Origin: Dehalococcoidia bacterium UBA6808
GTDB lineage: Bacteria > Chloroflexota > Dehalococcoidia > GIF9 > UBA5629
Direction of reading: 5' to 3'
DNA: 20,119 bases
Assembly: GCA_002452695.1 (NCBI GenBank)
Contig: DKFA01000032.1
Coordinates: 1 to 20,119, forward strand
This document shows, piece after piece, positions 8,088 through 13,636 of the stretch (position 1 is its first letter; every line of letters starts with the position of its first letter). A model generated the notes under the pieces. That model saw only the letters and a program-made list of their open reading frames with translations. It was not told where the DNA came from and did not search any database. The translations under genes were made by a program, and so were the position numbers.

Positions 8088-8093
8088 AATATA
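8088..8093 (-). promoter_or_regulatory. -10 box of the second FHA operon
   Basis: TATATT on the minus strand, 38 bases before the ATG at 8049. No good -35 hexamer exists at the normal distance. Instead the last heptamer of the repeat array ends 20 bases upstream, where an activator would replace the -35. Confidence 0.5.
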
Positions 8094-8113
8094 GTCGTAC
8101 TGGAGCGGTCCTG

Positions 8114-8164
8114 CTTGACCCCGGGCTGACACTTGTCTGACAGTTTTCTGACAAAAGAGGGACA
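8114..8164 (-). promoter_or_regulatory. Phased regulator-binding array, five heptamers every 11 bp
   Basis: Plus-strand heptamers start at 8114 (CTTGACC), 8125 (GCTGACA), 8136 (TCTGACA), 8147 (TCTGACA) and 8158 (AGGGACA), each followed by a 4-bp spacer. Read toward the operon they are TGTCAGA-like, the same architecture as a PHO box (7-bp direct repeats with 4-bp spacers). The middle three share CTGACA exactly. OmpR/PhoB-fold winged helices bind such tandem sites; the FHA-winged-helix gene at 12157 is the obvious candidate binder. Confidence 0.7.
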
Positions 8165-8204
8165 TGATAAGAGGATGCAGATTTGTTAATTCAAACATTA
8201 AGCG

Positions 8205-8406
8205 CTAAATACAAATTCCAAACTCCAAATACCAATGTTCCAACAATCTCAAATTTCCCAATGGGCTGAAAGATCAAAGCAGGACTGCAGTCCTGCTATT
8301 TTGAGTTTCTAATTTCTAATTTGTTTGGTATTTGGAATTTGTTTAGCTGCTGGATCAGGATTTCTAAACTGTTTTGAGCTTGGATTTTTGTTGTTTGGAA
8401 TTTGTT
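8205..8406. repeat. AT-rich inverted and direct repeat block around a 20-bp palindrome
   Basis: This covers most of the 356-base gap between the two FHA operons. TCCAAATACCAA (8224-8235) is exactly inverted as TTGGTATTTGGA (8325-8336), and the similarity extends imperfectly to about 8205 and 8346. TTTGGAATTTGTT occurs exactly at 8331-8343 and again at 8394-8406, the last copy running into the stop codon of the upstream gene. The strong A/T bias differs from the flanking genes. It has no ORF of its own. It looks like a non-coding dispersed repeat or MITE-like insertion. Confidence 0.6.
8278..8297 (-). terminator. 20-bp perfect palindrome, likely terminator of the kinase operon
   Basis: AGCAGGACTGCAGTCCTGCT is its own inverse complement and sits at the centre of the AT-rich repeat block, 108 bases after the last stop codon of the kinase operon. 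On the minus strand it is followed by TTTGATCTTTC, a weak T-rich tail. It separates that operon from the promoter of the next FHA operon. Confidence 0.5.
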
Positions 8407-9581
8407 CAGATTTCCTGGAACTTCAGACTGACGGCGTCAGCCGGTTCGACCAGGTCGCCGTCGTTCAGTTTGACCGGCCCCTGCCCGGCGATGGGCTTGC
8501 CGTTCAGGCTGGTGCCGTTGGCGCTGCCGTTGTCTTCGATGAAGAAGCTGTCCTGATCAAATGTGATCTTAAAATGCTTGCGGGAGATGGCGCCAAGCTG
8601 ATCCAGTTCCATTACGCGCCCCAGGTCGGCCCTGCCGATTGTCCTGGCCTTCCCATTCAGTTTGATTACAAGATCGCCGGGCAGCACCAGCCTGGCGCTG
8701 GCAACAACCAGGGCGCCTTCAGGCTCCGGCTCCGGCGTTTTTTCCTGTTCAGCTTCCCCTGCTATTTTTTTCGGCGTCCTGTCGGGTGTTTTCTCGAGAG
8801 CTTTGCCGGCATCCTTTTTAACCGGCGCCGCTATCAGGTCCGGAACAGCTTTCCTGTCAAGTGCGCCGCTGATAAAGTAGCGCAACAGAATAATAATCAC
8901 CACGATCACCGACGGGCCGGCCAGCAGCACAAATGGGTTGGTCAGAAATTTGAACAGGGGATTATCGTTGTTGTCCTGTTTGGCCGGAGCGGGCGTTGTT
9001 GATGCAGGTGGTGTAACCGGGGTGACCATGGCCGGGGCACCCTGTATATAGGTCCATTCCAGGTCCTTGTAGTGTACTTTTGGATCCTCAGTGGAGGCCC
9101 ACTTGCCCTCGGCATAAAACCAGATACGGTAGATGTGTTTGCCAACAGGCTGGTTGGCTGCCGCTGTAAATGGTCCTATTTGCCAGACACCGCTTTGACC
9201 GGGCTGCCATTTATAAGCCACCCATTGCTCCGGCGTAGCAATGCCGGAAGGGTAGTATTCATAGATATACAGCCATCCAGGCAGGTTGATATCGATCAGG
9301 ATTTCCCAGTTCTCATTGCCTGTCACGGTATTGGCGCCGCCGCTGGCCGTGGACACGAAGGCACAATTAAATGATGGCTGGGCCGTCTGCGATTGTTCAG
9401 TTGCCCTCAGCAGCGTGTAGTTGGTAGGTTTCATCTCGGGCGTGGCATTATCGCTGAGTGGCGCTTCGAGAGCGCTGAAATTCTCTGATGGCGCTCCAAT
9501 AGCCAGCGTCTCCTCATATACACCTCCGGTGGCCATCACAACCATCAGTACAATGGCCAGGACAGGTAAAATAGATCTCAT
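8406..9581 (-). CDS. Membrane FHA protein with EYYPSG ectodomain, translationally coupled to the kinase
   Basis: 391 residues: a hydrophobic signal or anchor (~3-20), an outer domain (~93-160) related to that of the 529-residue FHA protein (EYYPSG 107-112, YKW 123-125, VWQIGPF 132-138), a Pro/Thr-rich neck, a transmembrane helix (~214-237), a charged linker rich in Lys/Glu/Pro, and FHA (~290-391) with GRADL (316-320), SRKH (333-336) and NGTSLNG (355-361). The Ig-like domains of the other two membrane FHA proteins are absent. The frame is open back to 9863, but that part overlaps the kinase gene; the ATG at 9581 overlaps the kinase stop as ATGA and begins directly with the signal segment. Coupling implies that kinase and this protein are made together, perhaps as partners. 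Confidence 0.85.
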   Translation of the reverse strand: MRSILPVLAIVLMVVMATGGVYEETLAIGAPSENFSALEAPLSDNATPEMKPTNYTLLRATEQSQTAQPSFNCAFVSTASGGANTVTGNENWEILIDINLPGWLYIYEYYPSGIATPEQWVAYKWQPGQSGVWQIGPFTAAANQPVGKHIYRIWFYAEGKWASTEDPKVHYKDLEWTYIQGAPAMVTPVTPPASTTPAPAKQDNNDNPLFKFLTNPFVLLAGPSVIVVIIILLRYFISGALDRKAVPDLIAAPVKKDAGKALEKTPDRTPKKIAGEAEQEKTPEPEPEGALVVASARLVLPGDLVIKLNGKARTIGRADLGRVMELDQLGAISRKHFKITFDQDSFFIEDNGSANGTSLNGKPIAGQGPVKLNDGDLVEPADAVSLKFQEI

Positions 9582-10591
9582 TTCTGTACCCCCGCCCCCA
9601 CCGGTTTCAATGGGCCACCGATCGTGGATGAAAGCGCTGCCAGCATCGTGCGCGCATCGGCAAACCTCCTTTCCGGCGAAAAGATGGTCGCCTGGGCCAG
9701 GCACCTGGCCGTTCTTTTGCTGATGCCGTTGGCGATGAGGTAGTTGGCCACTAGACCCGCTTCGCTGTAGGTGCGGGGCCAGTTCGATTTGAGCAGGCTG
9801 TAGCTGATCTCGTTGGGATGGCGCAGGGTCAAAAGGTAAATACAGGTCTGGGCCAGGCCGCACAGGTCGCAGCGGCCGTCGCTCTCCCCGCCCATGAACA
9901 GCTCCGGTATATCGAAGCCCTTGTTGGCTATCTGGGTAAAGGGATCGCCGCTGATCTTGGTATTGTCCTCCTGGATTTTCAAGTCCTTGGCGGTGCCGAA
10001 GTCGATCAGCTTAACCTGCCCGTCGCTGCATAGCATGATGTTCTTGGGATTGATATCCCGATGGATAATGCCGTTATCGTGAATATAAGCCAGCACGTCC
10101 AGCATCTGGCAGGTCCAGGCCACCACATTTTGCTCGCCCGGTGACAGGCGTGGCGAAGAAGCCATCAGTGTCTCGCCTTCCAGGTATTCCATGACCAGGT
10201 GGAATTCGTTGTTATAATAAAAATCCTCGATATATGTGACGATGCCTGGATGGGACAGCTTTTTCAGGTAGCTTGCCTCCAGCATAAGCTTTTCCAGGTA
10301 GATGTTGTCCAGGTTTGTGCCCCGGCGCGGCGTCTTGATAATGCACATCTTCCCGGTTCTGCGCTGGGTAGCCAGCCAGATCGTAGCCATTCCACCCTGT
10401 TTGATAGGCTGCGGTTTAACTTCGTAACGTCCGTTGATCCCGTAGCTGCTGCCTTCAGGCTGTGCGGGTTGCGAAGTTCTTTGCTTTTTCCGGCTGCGCA
10501 GTTTCTGAATGGCCTGGACGATAGCAATAATACAGGGCACAGTTACTATGATGACTGCTGCCACTACGATAAGCAATGTTGCATTATACAT
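9578..10591 (-). CDS. Membrane-tethered eukaryotic-like Ser/Thr protein kinase
   Basis: A 337-residue Hanks-type kinase, phosphorylating Ser/Thr in proteins with ATP. An N-terminal transmembrane helix (~5-27) and a basic stretch (30-37) are followed by the kinase domain (~56-320): glycine loop KQGGMATIW (64-72), VAIK-type lysine K86, alphaC glutamate E105, catalytic HRDINPKN (177-184), DFG (197-199), activation-segment end IPE (228-230) in place of APE, and D242 in the SDxxxLG-like SDGRCDLCG. All residues needed for catalysis are there. Unlike PASTA kinases such as PknB, the anchor is N-terminal and no sensor domain follows, so sensing may be done by the neighbouring FHA membrane proteins. 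One base separates it from the phosphatase gene. A start at ATG 10591 fits the tight spacing. Confidence 0.95.
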   Translation of the reverse strand: MYNATLLIVVAAVIIVTVPCIIAIVQAIQKLRSRKKQRTSQPAQPEGSSYGINGRYEVKPQPIKQGGMATIWLATQRRTGKMCIIKTPRRGTNLDNIYLEKLMLEASYLKKLSHPGIVTYIEDFYYNNEFHLVMEYLEGETLMASSPRLSPGEQNVVAWTCQMLDVLAYIHDNGIIHRDINPKNIMLCSDGQVKLIDFGTAKDLKIQEDNTKISGDPFTQIANKGFDIPELFMGGESDGRCDLCGLAQTCIYLLTLRHPNEISYSLLKSNWPRTYSEAGLVANYLIANGISKRTARCLAQATIFSPERRFADARTMLAALSSTIGGPLKPVGAGVQK

Positions 10592-10592
10592 T

Positions 10593-11396
10593 CTACTTGG
10601 TCCTTACACTCGTGCGGGCGTTGACGAGCGCCTGCCACGACGGTAGATTATCAGGCCGTGCCATGATAATGGATATATTATCCGGTCCGCCGGCCAGGTT
10701 GGCGCGGTTGGCCAGGTCCTGGCAGGCCTGCGTCAGATCCGCCGTGCCTAGAACCGTTTCGGCGATTTTTTCGTCGGTCAGGACTCCGCAGAGACCATCG
10801 GTACAGAGCAGTATGCTGTCACCGTCATACAGCCGGATTTGCATAAGGTCAGGGCTCGTGTCGCGTGAATACCCCAGCACCCTTGTTATTTCATTGCGGC
10901 GAGGGTGTGCCCGCGCCTCTTGCTGGGTGATCATGCCTGCATCCACCATTTGCTGTACTATCGAATGGTCTCTGGTGACCTGCAGTGTCTCCCGGGAGTT
11001 GATGATGTAACAGCGGGAGTCACCCACATGCGCAATAAACAAGTTCTGGCCTATTATGACGGCGGCCGTCAACGTGGTGCCCATGCCCTGTAGTTCCCTG
11101 CCCGCAGCGGCATCCAGAACGTCGCTGTTGGCCCGGGAAAAGGCGTTGGCGAGGGTGGTCAATGGTATTGCGGCGCCGGGGTCCAGCAGCCCCCTAAGGC
11201 ACTCTGTGCTGAAACTGCGGATAGCCAGCGAGCTGGCGATCTCTCCTGCGTTATGCCCTCCCATGCCATCGGCTACGGCGAAAAGACCGGCTTGCAGCGT
11301 GCCATCATGCGTTTGCAACTCAAAGCATGAGCAAAAAATGCTATCTTCATTCAGCTTGCGTATAAGGCCGGTGTCCCAGCTATAACCTGTTTGCAT
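10593..11396 (-). CDS. PP2C-type Ser/Thr phosphatase (Stp1/PrpC-like)
   Basis: A 267-residue metal-dependent phosphoprotein phosphatase, the usual partner that reverses a Hanks kinase. The family blocks are all present: IRKLNEDS (12-19) with metal-binding D18, VADGMGGH (41-48) with D43, MGTTLTA (105-111), VGDSR (124-128), RDHS (142-145), CTDGL (198-202) with D200 and GGPDN (236-240) with D239. There is no signal peptide or membrane helix, so it acts in the cytoplasm. It lies 10 bp after the zinc-ribbon FHA gene and 1 bp before the kinase, in one transcription unit. AGAGGG just upstream serves as ribosome site and overlaps the end of the preceding gene. Function is secure; the substrate set (the kinase itself and FHA-bound phosphoproteins) is inferred. 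Confidence 0.95.
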   Translation of the reverse strand: MQTGYSWDTGLIRKLNEDSIFCSCFELQTHDGTLQAGLFAVADGMGGHNAGEIASSLAIRSFSTECLRGLLDPGAAIPLTTLANAFSRANSDVLDAAAGRELQGMGTTLTAAVIIGQNLFIAHVGDSRCYIINSRETLQVTRDHSIVQQMVDAGMITQQEARAHPRRNEITRVLGYSRDTSPDLMQIRLYDGDSILLCTDGLCGVLTDEKIAETVLGTADLTQACQDLANRANLAGGPDNISIIMARPDNLPSWQALVNARTSVRTK

Positions 11397-11406
11397 TATA
11401 ACCCTC

Positions 11407-11988
11407 TCATTCCTGTTTAAAGGTCAGAGTCAGTTCCATCTGGCTGGCCAATTCAATTTTATCGCCATCCTTCAGCGGTTGCCTGCCCTTCTTATATATA
11501 TCTGTACCGTTAAGGCGGGTGTGGTTGGTGCTGCCCTTGCCCTCCTTGCCGTAGTCCTGCACGTAGTATACGCCGTTTTCGCAGGTTATCAGCAGGTGTT
11601 GACGCGAGATGCTCATCAACAGGTCTCCCGGCAGTGTGCCGTCGAAATCGCTGCGTTCAATAAAAGTGGGCGTGCCGCTGAGAGATATCTGCGTGCCACC
11701 CGGCATGATCACACGTGCCCGGGGAGGAGTGGTGTTGACCGCTTCGGCCCGGGGCTGATGGGGATCGATGATCGGGGCGCTCTCGAATTCGACGAAGTAC
11801 TTGCCGCATTTATAGCAAAAAAAGCTGCCGGGTTCATTCAAGAATGTGCACCTGGGACAGCTAATCATATTGCCCGGACTGTTCTGTTCAGGGGATTGCA
11901 AAGACAGTCCACACCTGCGGCAGGACAGCTCGTTTGCTTCATTCTCGGTTAAGCAGGCCCGGCAAGTCACTTTGTTTGAATTTTCCAT
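11407..11988 (-). CDS. Double zinc-ribbon FHA-domain protein
   Basis: 193 residues without signal peptide or membrane helix. Four CxxC pairs (C9/C12, C23/C26, C44/C47, C58/C61) form two zinc ribbons. After a linker rich in Pro and Ala comes an FHA domain (~91-193). It keeps SRQH (128-131) and the later LNG (159-161), but the usual GR start reads ER (111-112) and the NGT turn reads NHT (155-157), with extra residues (KEGKG) before it. Phosphothreonine binding may therefore be altered. It is the first gene of the kinase operon and could be a soluble adaptor between kinase substrates and another protein. The start at ATG 11988 has only a weak ribosome site (AAGAC). Confidence 0.83.
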   Translation of the reverse strand: MENSNKVTCRACLTENEANELSCRRCGLSLQSPEQNSPGNMISCPRCTFLNEPGSFFCYKCGKYFVEFESAPIIDPHQPRAEAVNTTPPRARVIMPGGTQISLSGTPTFIERSDFDGTLPGDLLMSISRQHLLITCENGVYYVQDYGKEGKGSTNHTRLNGTDIYKKGRQPLKDGDKIELASQMELTLTFKQE

Positions 11989-12016
11989 TTGTCTTAATTA
12001 TTTCTAAATATTATTT

Positions 12017-12022
12017 AGTCTA
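12017..12022 (-). promoter_or_regulatory. Candidate -10 box of the kinase operon
   Basis: TAGACT on the minus strand (four of six matches to TATAAT). Exactly 20 bases separate it from the nearest heptamer of the repeat array, the same distance as at the second FHA operon. AT-rich DNA around it offers other candidates, so the assignment rests on the matched geometry. Confidence 0.4.
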
Positions 12023-12042
12023 ATTAAGAAATAAAGGCAATG

Positions 12043-12082
12043 CTTGACAGCTATCTGACTAATTCCTAATATACATCTGACA
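12043..12082 (-). promoter_or_regulatory. Phased regulator-binding array, four 11-bp slots
   Basis: Plus-strand heptamers at 12043 (CTTGACA), 12054 (TCTGACT), 12065 (CCTAATA, degenerate) and 12076 (TCTGACA), spaced exactly 11 bp. It lies between the divergent kinase operon and the FHA-winged-helix gene. In the direction of the kinase operon it reads TGTCAGA-like, the same orientation as the array before the second FHA operon; it may also affect the divergent regulator gene. Confidence 0.65.
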
Positions 12083-12087
12083 ATTCA

Positions 12088-12122
12088 TTGTAACACTATG
12101 AATAAGACAGATATATTATACT
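12088..12122 (+). promoter_or_regulatory. Promoter for the FHA-winged-helix gene
   Basis: TTGTAA (12088-12093) and TATATT (12112-12117) are 18 bp apart; TATACT (12117-12122) is an alternative -10. The leader would be about 30 nt. The repeat array ends six bases upstream of the -35, so the regulator could control its own gene. Confidence 0.45.
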
Positions 12123-12156
12123 GCAACGGACAACGCTTACCCCGGGGAGAAGCAGA

Positions 12157-12837
12157 TTGGCGTTCCTGGTCGTAAAACGCGGCGATGCCGAAGATGTCGG
12201 CCGCACATTTGAACTCAACGGCGCCAGCATGGTCGTTGGCCGCCGCAGCCTCCAGCAGCACCCCGATATCGAGCTGGTTGACGACGTAGTCTCACGCCGT
12301 CATGTCGAGATCATACGGGAAGGCCGCAAGTTCATGCTCAGAGACCTCAACAGCACCAATGGAACCATGCTGGATGATGACCGCATATTACCCGACAGGC
12401 TTTATGAGCTCAAACATAATTGCAAGATCGGCCTTGGCGTGGAGGGCGACTCAGCCCATGTCATACTGATTTTTAAGGAAACAGAGAGTACCAATATCAT
12501 TAGAAAAGGCGCTGATGCCCCTTCACTCGAGAAAAGCCCTGTTGTCGATTGGCTCAAGGTCGACGAAAGGAAGAAAGAGATCTGGGTGGATGGCAGTCAG
12601 TTGAAATTATCCAGGAAGGAATATGGATTGCTTGTCTTCCTCTACAGAAATGCGGGCAAGATCTGCTCGCGTGACGAGATCATCTGCGCCGTCTGGCCGG
12701 AGAGCAAAGACCCGGCAGCCATCTCGGATGCCACCATCGACCAGCTCATCCACCGTCTGCGCGAGAAAGTGGAACCCGAGCCTGCCAGGCCGGTACGTAT
12801 CATAAGCCGCAAAGCCTTCGGCTATATGCTCACCTGA
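12157..12837 (+). CDS. FHA-domain transcription factor with OmpR/PhoB-type winged helix
   Basis: 226 residues with two domains. The FHA domain (~3-106) has a full phosphothreonine pocket: GRR (28-30), SRRH (46-49) and STNGT (66-70). The C-terminal domain (~133-225) is an OmpR/PhoB-type winged helix: beta-strand entry (WLKVDERKKEIWVDG), KLSRKEYGLL (150-159), and a recognition helix around DATIDQLIHRLREK (191-204) ending in the wing SRKAFGYML (217-225). There is no receiver domain, so phospho-aspartate control is replaced by phosphothreonine recognition. Mycobacterial EmbR also pairs such domains but in the opposite order and with a BTAD region. The start is TTG; GGGGAGA (12144-12150) lies 6 bases before it. 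It is divergent from the kinase operon and is the likely binder of the 11-bp arrays. Confidence 0.9.
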   Translation: MAFLVVKRGDAEDVGRTFELNGASMVVGRRSLQQHPDIELVDDVVSRRHVEIIREGRKFMLRDLNSTNGTMLDDDRILPDRLYELKHNCKIGLGVEGDSAHVILIFKETESTNIIRKGADAPSLEKSPVVDWLKVDERKKEIWVDGSQLKLSRKEYGLLVFLYRNAGKICSRDEIICAVWPESKDPAAISDATIDQLIHRLREKVEPEPARPVRIISRKAFGYMLT

Positions 12838-12914
12838 CCGCCCTCATTTAGCTGCGCCAGCGATTCAATAGAGAAATTTTCACAGCGGGTCCTTTCCGGC
12901 TGCTGATAGTTCCG

Positions 12915-13157
12915 TGTCAACTCAAATAAAAATGTTACCGAAAAAGAGCCGTTCACTCAAATAGGAATGTTACCGGACTAATGCCGCCTCCTTTCTTTGA
13001 TTAACTTGTTCAGTGCGTGGCTCCAGAGTTGTTTGACTGCCTGGTAGATATCCTGGCGTAGCTGCCCTGGAAAAGGCCACACAGTAATTTTTTGAAGATA
13101 TATTACTAGTCGGGAGAATTTATCGAACGGTAATAAATATGCAGCGCAGCTTGGAAA
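12915..13157 (-). mobile_element. Degraded end of an insertion sequence
   Basis: Two near-identical 22-bp direct repeats (12919-12940 and 12954-12975, 19 of 22 bases equal, sharing AATGTTACCG) sit just outside the stop codon of an ORF remnant. The outer edge begins TGTCAACTC. Repeated terminal motifs and a 5'-TG end are features of some IS families such as IS21, but the family is not established. The remainder of the 367-base gap (12838-12914) shows no feature I can support. Confidence 0.5.
12978..13157 (-). pseudogene. C-terminal remnant of a transposase-like ORF
   Basis: On the minus strand the frame is open from just inside TGA 13158-13160 to TAG 12978-12980, about 59 codons, without a methionine start. 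The residues have a natural protein look: LQKITVWPFPGQL, then an amphipathic helix DIYQAVKQLWSHALNKLIKE ending RRRH. The position next to terminal repeats suggests the C-terminus of an IS-encoded protein whose N-terminal part is lost. I do not recognise the family with certainty. Confidence 0.45.
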
Positions 13158-13204
13158 TCAGAGAGATATCAACATCTGATTAGCTTGAGCGGACGACAGC
13201 CGTT
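13151..13204 (+). pseudogene. Probable lost N-terminus of the GNAT gene, interrupted by TAG
   Basis: In the same frame as the acetyltransferase, TTG 13151 is followed by codons for EIREISTSD, then an in-frame TAG (13181-13183), then LERTTAVV running straight into the annotated start. EIREISTSD and LERTTAVVRETF together look like the usual first strand and helix of a GNAT protein. The original start and ribosome site seem to have been replaced by the IS remnant, whose ORF reaches 13157. Confidence 0.45.
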
Positions 13205-13636
13205 GTGCGGGAAACGTTTGCGGAAGTTGCGCAGATGCTGGGCCTGACACGGCAGAACGCCCCTTCGACCCCTGCCTTCACCACGCTGGAAAGGATGGCT
13301 GTCATGCAGCAGAAGATGCCCTTCTTCGGCCTTTATCTGGACGGCATCCAGATTGGCTGCGTGGCCGTGGAGCAGGCCGGCGGTGAAATTTTCTATATAG
13401 AAAGATTGGCTGTTCTGTCCGCTGACAGGCATGTCGGTTATGGGACGAAGCTGGTGAATTTTGTCTTCGACTATGCCAGGGAAAGGGGTGGCAAAAAGGA
13501 ATCGCTGGGTATGGTCGACAGCCATACCGTGTTAAAAAATTGGTGCAGGAAACAGGGTTTTGTGGAAACCGGGACCAAGCAGTTCGAGGGGCTGCCCTTC
13601 GTTGTCTGCTTTATGGATAAGGAAATATCAGCCTGA
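13205..13636 (+). CDS. GNAT-family N-acetyltransferase, probably 5'-damaged
   Basis: 143 residues from GTG 13205. GNAT enzymes move an acetyl group from acetyl-CoA to an amine. The CoA-binding motif RHVGYGTKL (R-x-x-G-x-G) follows the strand FYIERLAVL, and the late block LKNWCRKQGFVETG is also typical. The first strand and part of the first helix that the family needs lie upstream of an in-frame TAG, and no ribosome site precedes the GTG. The protein is thus either a short form or, more likely, the readable part of an inactivated gene. The 3' end overlaps the convergent glycerate kinase gene by 9 bases. The substrate is unknown. Confidence 0.65.
   Translation: MRETFAEVAQMLGLTRQNAPSTPAFTTLERMAVMQQKMPFFGLYLDGIQIGCVAVEQAGGEIFYIERLAVLSADRHVGYGTKLVNFVFDYARERGGKKESLGMVDSHTVLKNWCRKQGFVETGTKQFEGLPFVVCFMDKEISA

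Noticed and set aside
8114..8164. Phased heptamer array as a CRISPR or simple tandem repeat
   Set aside because: Units are only 7 bp with 4-bp unlike spacers, far too short for CRISPR; the spacers differ, so it is not a plain tandem repeat.
8325..9002. 225-codon plus-strand frame opposite the 391-residue FHA gene
   Set aside because: It runs through the AT-rich repeat and the antisense of a clear FHA domain; the protein looks random, with no start signal.
9582..9863. N-terminal extension of the 391-residue FHA protein to a start at 9863
   Set aside because: The extension overlaps the conserved end of the kinase domain, is Pro/Gln/Arg-rich nonsense, and would bury the signal segment; the ATGA overlap gives a far better start.
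13181..13183. In-frame TAG in the GNAT gene as a recoded (for example pyrrolysine) codon
   Set aside because: Nothing in the window suggests recoding, and the missing ribosome site and adjacent IS remnant make simple gene decay more likely.
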